A stretch of 7,103 bases of DNA from Desulfovibrio sp. (GCA_022837365.1 JALHHV010000068.1:1-7103), one strand, 5' to 3'; shown: positions 1 through 5,910, counted from the first letter of the stretch. Numbers and translations: made by a program. Notes: a model not told the origin generated them from the sequence alone.

Positions 1-626
1 GCCTTGGCGTCCAGCCCGGCGATGAGGTCGTCGATGTCGTCGTCGCCCATGGACGGACCGGAACCGCCCGACGTCAGGTCGGCGGCGGAGGGCGCGCCGA
101 GGTCGCCGAGCAGGGCGTCCACGTCGGTCATGTCGGGCATGCGCAGTTCCTCGTCCGGATCGACGGGGCGTCCGGTGATGGCCGAGGGCGTGGACGAGAC
201 GGGCTTGGCGGACATGGAGGGGGCCTCCTCTGCGTCGGTGTGGGCGGCGGGAGCCTTGGGGACGGCAGGCGCCGCCGGAGCGGGCGCGGGGCGTGGGGCG
301 GGCTCCGGGGTGTCCGGCAGGTCGCCGATGCTGTTCAGCAGGGCGTCGATGTCGGCGTCCATGCCGACGTCGTCCTCGTCGGCGCCCGGTCCGGGGCGTT
401 CGGGAGACGCGGCAGGGGGCGGAGGCGCGATGTCCGCGTCCAGGGCATCGAACCCTTTCAGCGATTCAAGGCCGCCGCCGTCGGAGAACAGGTCTTCGAG
501 TTCCTTCTCGAAGCTCGCGGCATCGGAGTCGGACGAACCCTTGGGGGCGTTGCCCTTCTCGATGATGTCGGTAAGCTCGATGATGTCCTCGTCGGCCGTC
601 AGGTGGGCATCGTCGGTGGGAGACAT
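1..626 (-). CDS. Acidic, low-complexity protein with repeated DIDALL-type motifs, N-terminal part (C-terminus outside window)
   Basis: I do not recognise this as a named family. The first 208 residues are visible and the frame is open to the left edge. The ATG at 626-624 is preceded by an AAGGG sequence about 6 nt upstream, and I see no better start. The chain is rich in Asp, Glu, Ala and Pro, has no signal peptide or membrane segment, and is probably largely disordered. It opens with DEDIIELTDIIEKG (residues 12-25). A Pro/Ala linker follows at about 105-128. A short module recurs: ADIDALLNSIGDLP (91-104), TDVDALLGDLGAPS (167-180) and DDIDDLIAGLDAK (196-208). This module resembles the EIDALLN motif at the N-terminus of the flagellar switch protein FliM, so a docking role is conceivable, but that is inference. 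It lies downstream of cyc on the same strand, beyond the cyc terminator, so it probably has its own promoter. That it is a real gene is likely from the continuous acidic composition; its function is unknown. Confidence 0.78.
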   Translation of the reverse strand, partial: MSPTDDAHLTADEDIIELTDIIEKGNAPKGSSDSDAASFEKELEDLFSDGGGLESLKGFDALDADIAPPPPAASPERPGPGADEDDVGMDADIDALLNSIGDLPDTPEPAPRPAPAPAAPAVPKAPAAHTDAEEAPSMSAKPVSSTPSAITGRPVDPDEELRMPDMTDVDALLGDLGAPSAADLTSGGSGPSMGDDDIDDLIAGLDAK

Positions 627-734
627 GACAGACCCTTGGGCAAACCTTCGGTAACGGTTGCGGCGCGGCGCGCGCACCTGTCCTGCAAGGGGCCGCGCGT
701 GCGCGGCGGGCGCCCTGCGTGTTTCAACTCATCA

Positions 735-764
735 ATACTACACACAGGTGCGGGCATGGCGCAA
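735..764 (-). promoter_or_regulatory. Weak candidate promoter for the acidic-protein gene
   Basis: Read on the minus strand, TTGCGC (764-759) and TAGTAT (740-735) are 18 bp apart in a small AT-richer island (about 723-746) within very GC-rich DNA. The -35 box matches the sigma70 consensus at 3 of 6 positions and the -10 box at 4 of 6. This would leave a leader of about 100 nt before the ATG at 626. The call rests on weak box matches and the local base composition only. Confidence 0.22.
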
Positions 765-790
765 GCGCGTGCGGCATGCCACATGGCGGC

Positions 791-823
791 GGCATCCGGT
801 GGGCGTCCGGTGGGCATCCGGGG
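791..823. repeat. Three tandem 11-bp units
   Basis: Three head-to-tail units, GGCATCCGGTG (791-801), GGCGTCCGGTG (802-812) and GGCATCCGGGG (813-823), differ at only one or two positions. The 11-bp period is about one helical turn, so the same face of the DNA is repeated. The units lie between the cyc terminator and the acidic gene and are outside any credible gene. They could be a protein-binding array or simple slippage in GC-rich DNA. Confidence 0.55.
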
Positions 824-829
824 GGACAG

Positions 830-851
830 CCGGGCGGGCCGGCCCGCCCGG
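830..851. repeat. Perfect 22-bp palindrome without a spacer
   Basis: The arm CCGGGCGGGCC (830-840) is followed directly by its exact reverse complement GGCCCGCCCGG (841-851). With no spacer it would form a poor RNA hairpin loop, and there is no T tract on either side, so it is not a typical terminator. It begins 7 bp after the tandem units and lies 10 bp from the cyc terminator sequence. It could be a dimeric protein-binding site or a cruciform-prone element. Confidence 0.6.
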
Positions 852-860
852 TGCGGAAAC

Positions 861-889
861 GCAAAGGGCCGTCCCCGAAGGGACGGCCC
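861..889 (-). terminator. Intrinsic terminator of cyc with UUCG tetraloop
   Basis: In the minus-strand transcript a perfect 10-bp stem, GGGCCGTCCC and GGGACGGCCC, closes a TTCG loop. This is the very stable C(UUCG)G type. The stem is followed by TTTGCGTTTCC, a short, interrupted U tract. It starts 27 bp after the cyc stop codon, the right place to end the cytochrome transcript. Confidence 0.8.
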
Positions 890-916
890 ACGAAGCCGGG
901 AGAATGACGGCAATGC

Positions 917-1309
917 CTAGCTATGGCACTTCGAGCCCTTGCAGCCCGTCAGTTCCTTCTTCTTGGCGGCGTCGGCGCCGGCCGTTTCAAGGTGGCAGCC
1001 CACGCAGGTCTTGAACTTGGTGCCCTTGTCATGGATGGCGTGGTAGTAGCCCTTGGCGGACTTGTCCTTCTTGTCCATGCTGTCGTGGCAACCGGCGGTG
1101 GCGCACTTCTGGTAGTCTTCCTTGCCGTTGACCGGGTGGTGACATTCACCACACTTCACGGTCTGGTGGGTCGAATGGTTGAAGACCACGGGCTGCTTGG
1201 TCTTGTCCATCTTCAGACCGTCGGCGGGGGCCTTCGGAGCGGCGGCAAGGGCGGGCATGGCGATGGCGACGGCCAGCGCGAGCACGCCAGTGAGGAACAT
1301 CTTCTTCAT
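917..1309 (-). CDS. cyc: Periplasmic tetraheme cytochrome c3 precursor (type I)
   Basis: This small periplasmic electron carrier shuttles electrons between periplasmic hydrogenases or formate dehydrogenases and membrane redox complexes in sulfate reducers. The 130-residue precursor has a Sec signal ([22 protein letters not shown], roughly residues 1-23), leaving a 107-residue mature chain that begins APKAPADG, the length known for the D. vulgaris protein. Four heme attachment sites are visible: CGECH (53-57), CATAGCH (69-75), CVGCH (102-106) and CKGSKCH (123-129), giving the CXXCH, CX4CH, CXXCH, CX4CH order of the family. The distal ligands H45, H48, H58 and H93 (mature H22, H25, H35, H70) are all present. 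I chose the ATG at 1309 because GAAGGAGGT (1319-1327) lies 9 nt upstream. The longer frame from 1336 would place this ribosome-binding site inside the gene and add residues before the signal peptide. The gene has its own promoter and terminator and sits just downstream of heme and cobalamin genes. Confidence 0.98.
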   Translation of the reverse strand: MKKMFLTGVLALAVAIAMPALAAAPKAPADGLKMDKTKQPVVFNHSTHQTVKCGECHHPVNGKEDYQKCATAGCHDSMDKKDKSAKGYYHAIHDKGTKFKTCVGCHLETAGADAAKKKELTGCKGSKCHS

Positions 1310-1357
1310 CGCAGAAATACCTCCTTCACAAGGCATGTTAAGGATTTCCCAAGCGCC

Positions 1358-1386
1358 ATGGTAGTAGGTCGCGCCCGCGGTGTCAA
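1358..1386 (-). promoter_or_regulatory. Strong sigma70-type promoter of cyc
   Basis: On the minus strand a perfect TTGACA (1386-1381) is followed after exactly 17 bp by TACCAT (1363-1358), which matches TATAAT at 4 of 6 positions. Transcription would begin near 1351, giving a leader of about 42 nt that carries the strong ribosome-binding site. This fits high, independent expression of the cytochrome. The remainder of the gap up to 1582 holds nothing else I can support; no clear terminator for cbiH is visible there. Confidence 0.75.
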
Positions 1387-1582
1387 GACAGGCCGGGAAA
1401 ATGCGGCGAACTCTGGTGGGTTAGGGGAAATCGCCACCTCATTGGAAGGGTGTCGCGCGTGCCGTGCGGCACAAGGTGGAGCGGTTGTCCATTAGAATTC
1501 ACGGTGACCGTCCGCGTTGCCGGGCGCGGGCTGGCCGGGCCGCCCGCCGCGTTGCCGGTCGCCGTGGTGTCCCGCCGCGCGA

Positions 1583-2383
1583 TTATTCGCCGCCACCCTG
1601 CTTGCGCGTGCCGTCCCCCCCACCGGGGGCGTACTTGTCCATGTACCCGCGCGGGGTGACCATGCGCCCGCCCACCATGGTGGTGGTCCCGTTGCCGATG
1701 ATCACGATGGACAGCATGTCCACGGCGGCCGGGTCGAAGGCGGCAAGCGGCGTCACCGACACCTGCTGGCCGGGCCGGTAGGCCTGACGCACCAGGCCGA
1801 TGGGGGTGTCCGGCCCACGGTGGCGGGCGGCCATGGCCAGGGCCTTTTCCAGGTGGTCGGCCCGGCGGCGTGAGCGCGGGTTGTAGATGACCACCACGAA
1901 GTCCGCGCCCAAGGCCGCTTCCAGGCGGCGCTCGATGACCGGCCACGGGGTGAGCAGGTCGCTCAGGCTCACCGAGGCGAAGTCGTGCATCAGCGGCGCG
2001 CCCAGCAGGGCGGCGGCCCCGCACAGGGCGGGCACGCCGGGCACCACCTCCACCGCGTGGGCGAGACGGGCCAGGCCGCGCCGGTCCAGCAGTTCGAAGA
2101 CCAGACCGGCCATGGCGTACACGCCGGGGTCGCCGGAGCAGACCACGCAGGTGGCCCGGCCCGCCAGCGCGGCGTCGATGGCGGCGTTGCAGCGGTCCAT
2201 CTCGGCCATCATGCCGGTGGCCAGCACCTCGCGGCCGTGGCGCAGCTCTGCGGGCACCAGTTCCACGTACAGGGTGTAGCCGACGATGCAGTCGGAACCG
2301 GCAATGGCGGCGCGGGCCTGCGGGGTGAGCAGGGTGGCGTCGCCGGGGCCCAGCCCGACGACGCGCAAGGGGGCGATGGTCAT
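1583..2383 (-). CDS. cbiH: Cobalt-factor III / precorrin-3B C17-methyltransferase (CbiH/CobJ)
   Basis: The enzyme methylates C17 with S-adenosylmethionine and drives ring contraction in corrin synthesis. In an anaerobe the substrate is expected to be cobalt-factor III, hence CbiH rather than aerobic CobJ. The 266-residue chain shows the tetrapyrrole methylase fold: VVGLGPGD near the N-terminus (8-15), SGDPGVYAMAGLVFE (83-97), VEVVPGVPALCGAAALLGAP (111-130), the CbiH-typical HDFASVSLSDLLTPW (133-147), VIYNPRSRRR (165-174) and MLSIVIIGN (223-231) with MVTPRGY (241-247). A short Gly-rich tail follows. Its ATG (2383-2381) overlaps the cbiG stop as ATGA, pointing to translational coupling, and supports this start over any upstream in-frame codon. 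The next cobalamin step in the window is CbiG, directly upstream. Family assignment is firm; the anaerobic substrate is inferred from the CbiG neighbour and the organism type. Confidence 0.95.
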   Translation of the reverse strand: MTIAPLRVVGLGPGDATLLTPQARAAIAGSDCIVGYTLYVELVPAELRHGREVLATGMMAEMDRCNAAIDAALAGRATCVVCSGDPGVYAMAGLVFELLDRRGLARLAHAVEVVPGVPALCGAAALLGAPLMHDFASVSLSDLLTPWPVIERRLEAALGADFVVVIYNPRSRRRADHLEKALAMAARHRGPDTPIGLVRQAYRPGQQVSVTPLAAFDPAAVDMLSIVIIGNGTTTMVGGRMVTPRGYMDKYAPGGGDGTRKQGGGE

Positions 2384-3597
2384 GGTGTGGTCTCGCTTGC
2401 CGTGGAGTGCGGGGAAGGGGGCGTGCCGGACGTGTCCGCCGGGACGGCCATGGCCACGGCCACGGTGACGCCCTGCCCTGCCGACTTGGGGACCAGCAGG
2501 GCAGAGTCCGCGCTGGCGTGCCGGGCGGACAGCAGGGCGGCGGCCTCGGCCACGCCCACGCGGGCCACGCCCAGCACTTCGGCGGCCTTGGGGGAAGGAT
2601 GCGGCACGGGAACGGCGGCCAGGCTGGCCGCGTCGAAAAAGTGCAGGTCCGCGCCCAGCGCGGCGGCGGCCCGGCGCAGGCCCGGCTCGTCGGCTTTCAG
2701 GTCCGCCGAGGCCAGCGCGGCGATGGAGGCCGGGGCAAGGTGGGCGCCGGACAACGCCTCGCGGATGCGGGCTTCGATGACGGCGCCGTCGATTCCCCGT
2801 TTGCAGCCCACCCCCACGTGTAGCACGCGCGGGTGCAGGACGAGACGGCGCGGTGCGGCCAGGTGGCCGTGCGGGGTGACCAGCACCGAGGGGGCCTCGG
2901 ACGGCAGGTCGCCGGGGGCGTCCACGAAGCGGAAGAGGGCCGCGGGACGGGCGGGCGCGCCAGCCCCGCCGGGCGCGGCGATGCCGGGAACCGGGCCGGT
3001 GGCGCGCAGCCTCAGCCGGTCTTCGGGGTCGCAGACCCACACCGGTTCCCCGGCCAGCAGCGCGCCGCCCACGTGGCGGACCATGGCGATGTCGGCCATG
3101 GCCAGCCCGGCCCGGGCGGCCAGCAGGTCCAGCGACGGCAAGCCCTCGGTGTCCGTGGCGGTGGTGATCACCGGCACTCCGCCGGTGACGGCGGCCACCT
3201 GCCGGGCCAGGTCGTTGCCGCCGCCCAGATGTCCGGACAGCAGGCTGATGGCGTGCGCCCCGCGCTGGTCGCAGACCACCACGCAGGGGTCGTCCGTCTT
3301 GGTGGTGATGTGCGGGGCGATGCAGCGCACCACGATGCCCGTGGCCGCCACGAAGACGTGGCCGGGATGCAGGCGGAAGGTGCGCGCCACCAGTTTCGCC
3401 AGCGAGGCGAACGGCTGCGCGCCCGCCGCGCACAGCCGGTCCGGCAGGTACACCACGCCGCCCAATGCCTGTGCGATGCGCCGCGCCAGCGCCGCCCCGC
3501 CGGGGGTCAGCGCGTACACGGCCAGGGGCCGCGCGGGAGCGTGTGGGGGCGTGTGGGGCATGGCGGTCATGACGGGGGCGGGGCCGTGCTGCGGCAT
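2380..3597 (-). CDS. cbiG: Cobalt-precorrin-5A hydrolase (CbiG)
   Basis: CbiG opens the delta-lactone of cobalt-precorrin-5A and releases the two-carbon fragment as acetaldehyde in the anaerobic cobalamin pathway. The 405-residue protein has the usual two-part structure. The N-terminal region shows VFVAATGIVVRCIAPHI (81-97), a DDPCVVVCD stretch (102-110), SLLSGHLGGGNDLA (118-131) and VITTATD (143-149). A variable Ala/Pro-rich linker spans about 195-235. The C-terminal domain carries LHVGVGCKRGID (259-270) and ALASADLKADEPGL (294-307), the family signature. The start at 3597 is uncertain. Only a G-rich stretch directly before the ATG could serve as a ribosome-binding site, and Met10 (3570) and Met13 (3561) are alternatives without a better site. 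The gene follows hemL by 39 bp and overlaps cbiH by 4 bp, so coupled expression is likely. CbiG marks the early-cobalt-insertion (anaerobic) route. Confidence 0.95.
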   Translation of the reverse strand: MPQHGPAPVMTAMPHTPPHAPARPLAVYALTPGGAALARRIAQALGGVVYLPDRLCAAGAQPFASLAKLVARTFRLHPGHVFVAATGIVVRCIAPHITTKTDDPCVVVCDQRGAHAISLLSGHLGGGNDLARQVAAVTGGVPVITTATDTEGLPSLDLLAARAGLAMADIAMVRHVGGALLAGEPVWVCDPEDRLRLRATGPVPGIAAPGGAGAPARPAALFRFVDAPGDLPSEAPSVLVTPHGHLAAPRRLVLHPRVLHVGVGCKRGIDGAVIEARIREALSGAHLAPASIAALASADLKADEPGLRRAAAALGADLHFFDAASLAAVPVPHPSPKAAEVLGVARVGVAEAAALLSARHASADSALLVPKSAGQGVTVAVAMAVPADTSGTPPSPHSTASETTP

Positions 3598-3636
3598 CCG
3601 CCCCCGTGACTGGTCGATGTGGCGGCGCGTGCGGCG

Positions 3637-4914
3637 CTAGGCCTTCAGGGTGATGGCCCTGGCGGCGTCCAGCAGCGCGGCGAGGTCCGCGTCGGTATGG
3701 GCGAACGAGACCATGGCCGCCTCGAAGGGCGACGGCGCGAGGTAGATGCCCTTGTCGCGCATCTGCTTGTAGTAGCTGGTGTACAGGGCCGCGCTGGCGG
3801 TCTTGGCGCTGGCGAAGTCGGTCACCGGCTGGTCGGTGAAGAACACCGTGAACATGGAGGCCAGGGTGTTCACGCGCACGGGCACGCCCTTGGCCGCGAG
3901 AATCGTTTGCAATTCCTCCGCCATGGCGGCCACGCGGGCCTCCAGCGCGTCGTAGTCGGACTTCTTCAGTTCGGCCAGGGTGGCGATGCCCGCCGCCATG
4001 GCCAGCGGGTTACCGGACAGGGTGCCCGCCTGGTACACCTCGCCGCAGGGGGCGATGCGGCGCATCAGGTCGGCCCGGCCGCCGTAGGCGCCCACGGGCA
4101 GGCCGCCGCCGATGATCTTGCCGAGGGTGGTCAGGTCGGGCGTGATGCCGAAACGCTTCTGCGCCCCGCCGTAGTTCACGCGAAAGCCGGTGATCACCTC
4201 GTCGAATATCAGCAGCGCGCCGTGTTCCGTACACAGGTCGCGCAGGCCCTGCAGGAAGCCTTCTGCGGGCGGCACAAGGCCCATGTTGCCCGCCACCGGT
4301 TCCACGATGACGGCGGCGACGTCCTTGCCGTGCAGGGTGATCAGGTCGGTGACGGCGGCCAGATCGTTGTAGGGGGCCAGCAGGGTGTCGCGTACCGTGG
4401 CCTCGGGCACGCCGGGGGTGCCGGGAATGGACAGGGTGGCTACGCCGGAGCCAGCGCTGGCCAGGAAGGCGTCGGCATGGCCGTGGTAGCAGCCCACGAA
4501 CTTGACCACCTTGTTGCGGCCGGTGACGCCGCGCGCAAGGCGCAGGGCGCTCATGGTGGCTTCGGTGCCGGAGTTGACCATGCGCACCATTTCCACGCCG
4601 GGCAGGGCGTCGATGACGGCCTCGGCAAGGCGCACCTCGTCCTCGCAGGGCGCGCCGTAGCTGGTGCCCCGGTCCACGGCGGCGTGGATGGCGGCGGCCA
4701 CCGCTGGGTGGGCGTGGCCGAGCAGCATGGGGCCCCAGGACTGCACGTAGTCGACGAAGGTGACGCCATCCACGGTGGTCAGGCTGCTGCCCTTGGCATG
4801 GGCCACGAACAGGGGGTCGCTGTCCACGCCCAGGCAGGCCCGCACGGGGCTGTTGACCCCGCCGGGGATGAGTTGCTGGGCGCGTTCGAAAAGTTCCTTG
4901 GAGCTGTGGGCCAT
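3637..4914 (-). CDS. hemL: Glutamate-1-semialdehyde 2,1-aminomutase (HemL)
   Basis: This PLP enzyme converts glutamate-1-semialdehyde to 5-aminolevulinate, the last step of the C5 route that supplies all tetrapyrroles. The 425-residue length is typical. Class-III aminotransferase features are clear: [12 protein letters not shown] (15-26), [15 protein letters not shown] (114-128), [10 protein letters not shown] (142-151), FDEVITGFR (237-245), the PLP lysine K266 in [17 protein letters not shown] (263-279), and [14 protein letters not shown] (296-309). The C-terminal SPFEA and FAHTDAD segments also fit. I chose ATG 4914 over the longer frame from 4971. [12 protein letters not shown] is the usual HemL N-terminus and GGAG lies 9 nt upstream, whereas the extension is Pro/Arg/His-rich. 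Downstream are cbiG and cbiH. The upstream ahb gene is separated by 372 bp containing several hairpins. The glutamyl-tRNA reductase partner is not in the window. Confidence 0.97.
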   Translation of the reverse strand: MAHSSKELFERAQQLIPGGVNSPVRACLGVDSDPLFVAHAKGSSLTTVDGVTFVDYVQSWGPMLLGHAHPAVAAAIHAAVDRGTSYGAPCEDEVRLAEAVIDALPGVEMVRMVNSGTEATMSALRLARGVTGRNKVVKFVGCYHGHADAFLASAGSGVATLSIPGTPGVPEATVRDTLLAPYNDLAAVTDLITLHGKDVAAVIVEPVAGNMGLVPPAEGFLQGLRDLCTEHGALLIFDEVITGFRVNYGGAQKRFGITPDLTTLGKIIGGGLPVGAYGGRADLMRRIAPCGEVYQAGTLSGNPLAMAAGIATLAELKKSDYDALEARVAAMAEELQTILAAKGVPVRVNTLASMFTVFFTDQPVTDFASAKTASAALYTSYYKQMRDKGIYLAPSPFEAAMVSFAHTDADLAALLDAARAITLKA

Positions 4915-5072
4915 GCTGCGTTCTCCGTGGCGTGCGTGAGGTTCCGGAGGAAACCCGCGCGGGGCGGGCATGTTTCGGTGTTGGCGGGGCAGGGCCGCGC
5001 GGCGGTGTCCTGCGGTTATCGCGGGCGCGCTGCCGATGGAATCCGTATTTTGCCGCCGGGCGGCGTTGGCTC

Positions 5073-5120
5073 GGCATTTTTGATGCTCACGTACAAGAGT
5101 ACGCTGCGCTCAAAAATGCC
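5073..5120. repeat. 48-bp interrupted palindrome
   Basis: Outer arms GGCATTTTTGA (5073-5083) and TCAAAAATGCC (5110-5120) are exact 11-bp reverse complements. Inner arms CGTAC (5090-5094) and GTACG (5099-5103) enclose the loop AAGA. Both pairs share the centre 5096.5, with a symmetric 6 by 6 unpaired bulge between them. The AT-rich outer arms stand out from the surrounding GC-rich DNA. I have an impression of similar elements recurring in Desulfovibrio intergenic regions, but cannot confirm it here. Confidence 0.8.
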
Positions 5121-5179
5121 TATCCGCCTTGCCCTGCGGGCAAAACCCGTAATTCCTGACATCGCGTCCGCACCAGCCA

Positions 5180-5203
5180 CCCGCGACGGAAGACCGTCGC
5201 GGG
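5180..5203. repeat. Perfect 10-bp stem-loop with AAGA loop
   Basis: CCCGCGACGG (5180-5189) and CCGTCGCGGG (5194-5203) are exact reverse complements around the loop AAGA (TCTT on the minus strand). It lies 83 bp beyond the ahb stop codon. No T tract follows on either strand, so termination would have to be of a non-standard kind; an RNA stability or processing stem is also possible. Confidence 0.65.
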
Positions 5204-5286
5204 CATAAGGAAGAAAGGCCGTTTCCGGAGGGAAAAATGGGTGTCAGGGCCGCGCGGCGCAGAGTGCGCGTCTTCCGGCTTCGCGC

Positions 5287-5799
5287 CTAGTCCGGGAAAT
5301 AGACCATGGAGGTCTTCTTCAGTTCGCGCAACGATTCGAGCACGGCATAGTCGTCGAGCACGGTTTCGCGGCGCAGCTGTTCGATGACGTCCATGTGCTC
5401 CGTTTCGTGGCGGCCGTGGATCATGGTGTACAGTTCGTAGGGCCAGTCGGGGGCGGACGAGGGCCGGTAGTACACGTGCGAGATCAGCGGGTGCTCGGCG
5501 GCCTGCTTGCCCGCCTCTTCGGCCTGCTGTTCCGTGACGCGCCAGGCCACCATGGCGTTGTGGGTCCATCCGGCGCGCTGGTGCTTGATGCTGGCGCCGA
5601 AGCGGCGGATGGCCCCGTCTTCCTTCATGCGGCGCAACAGGGCGAGCACGGCGGCCTCGTCGGCGCCCACGGCGGCGGCGATGTCGGCGTACGGGGTGGC
5701 GCTGTCGGGCAGGCTCTTCTGCACGATGGCCAGGATGCGGCGCTCGGTTTCGGTGAACCGGGGAGATGTTGGGGACGCGGTGTCGTCGGGACGGCTCAT
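5287..5799 (-). CDS. ahbA/ahbB: Siroheme decarboxylase subunit, AhbA/AhbB (Lrp/AsnC-like fold)
   Basis: AhbA and AhbB together decarboxylate siroheme to 12,18-didecarboxysiroheme in the alternative heme pathway of sulfate reducers and archaea. The 170-residue chain has an N-terminal winged helix (about 16-70, [15 protein letters not shown] onward) and an AsnC-like ligand domain, so such proteins are often mislabelled as AsnC regulators. Conserved family stretches are [20 protein letters not shown] (64-83), [11 protein letters not shown] (103-113), [12 protein letters not shown] (118-129) and [12 protein letters not shown] (157-168). I cannot decide alpha from beta subunit by eye. The start at ATG 5799 is preceded by GAGG about 8 nt upstream; a longer frame opening at a GTG (5829) adds an Arg/Asn-rich stretch and has no site. 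No second Ahb subunit is present in the window, so the partner must be encoded elsewhere. hemL follows on the same strand after a 372-bp gap. Confidence 0.88.
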   Translation of the reverse strand: MSRPDDTASPTSPRFTETERRILAIVQKSLPDSATPYADIAAAVGADEAAVLALLRRMKEDGAIRRFGASIKHQRAGWTHNAMVAWRVTEQQAEEAGKQAAEHPLISHVYYRPSSAPDWPYELYTMIHGRHETEHMDVIEQLRRETVLDDYAVLESLRELKKTSMVYFPD

Positions 5800-5832
5800 G
5801 GGAGTCCTCGTTCGGTTGCGGTTCGACACACG

Positions 5833-5861
5833 CTGATACCCCGTCCCTCCGGACGACGCAA
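5833..5861 (-). promoter_or_regulatory. Candidate promoter for ahb (and possibly hemL-cbiG-cbiH)
   Basis: On the minus strand TTGCGT (5861-5856) and TATCAG (5838-5833) are separated by 17 bp. The boxes match the sigma70 consensus at 3 and 4 of 6 positions. Transcription would start near 5826, giving a leader of about 27 nt. The position in the divergent gap is right, but the -35 match is weak. Confidence 0.35.
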
Positions 5862-5881
5862 CCCGCGGACGGAGTACCGCC

Positions 5882-5910
5882 TTGAAGCGGACCGCGCTTT
5901 GCCATATCCT
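5882..5910 (+). promoter_or_regulatory. Candidate promoter for gpsA
   Basis: TTGAAG (5882-5887) and TATCCT (5905-5910) are 17 bp apart, each matching the sigma70 consensus at 4 of 6 positions. The predicted start near 5917 leaves a leader of about 44 nt containing the gpsA ribosome-binding site GGAG. A perfect TTGACA further on (5930-5935) has no -10 box at the right distance. Confidence 0.42.

Larger units (their letters stand above)
4915..5286. other. Gene-free, hairpin-rich leader between ahb and hemL
   Basis: No convincing gene lies in these 372 bp. The stretch holds the 48-bp interrupted palindrome (5073-5120), a small stem TTGCCC/GGGCAA with a 3-nt loop (5129-5143), and a perfect 10-bp stem with a 4-nt loop (5180-5203). 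None has a T tract positioned as in a standard intrinsic terminator. An AAAAA run at 5233-5237 reads as T5 on the minus strand but is not adjacent to a strong stem. I see no cobalamin or other riboswitch core and no good promoter for hemL. The hairpins may partly uncouple hemL from ahb by attenuation, RNA processing or transcript stabilisation. Confidence 0.5.

Noticed and set aside
673..752. 9-bp inverted pair CGCACCTGT / ACAGGTGCG
   Set aside because: The arms are 62 bp apart with no other symmetry. A 9-bp match of this kind is plausible by chance in GC-rich DNA.
756..781. Sigma54-type site (TGGCAT ... TTGC on the minus strand)
   Set aside because: The distance between the two halves is about 11 bp instead of 5, and the first half lacks the usual C.
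1459..1472. GTGCCG-TG-CGGCAC stem as the terminator of cbiH
   Set aside because: The stem has a 2-nt gap (or 5 bp with a 4-nt loop) and no T tract on the minus-strand side, so it is not a credible intrinsic terminator.
1583..3433. 616-codon minus-strand frame as a large fusion protein ending in CbiH
   Set aside because: The part upstream of 2383 is the out-of-frame shadow of cbiG. The real cbiH starts at the ATGA overlap.
1985..3640. Long plus-strand open frame (551 codons) opposite cbiG and cbiH
   Set aside because: It is antisense to two genes with clear family motifs. Its translation is low-complexity, with no recognisable domain, as expected of shadow frames in GC-rich DNA.
4915..5072. 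Cobalamin riboswitch upstream of hemL-cbiG-cbiH
   Set aside because: I looked for the B12-box core and did not find it; the stretch is short and has no matching conserved segment. A covariance-model search would be decisive.
3619..5208. Long plus-strand open frame (529 codons) opposite hemL
   Set aside because: It is Gly/His/Val-rich, mirrors HemL codon bias, and has no domain signature; HemL on the other strand is certain.
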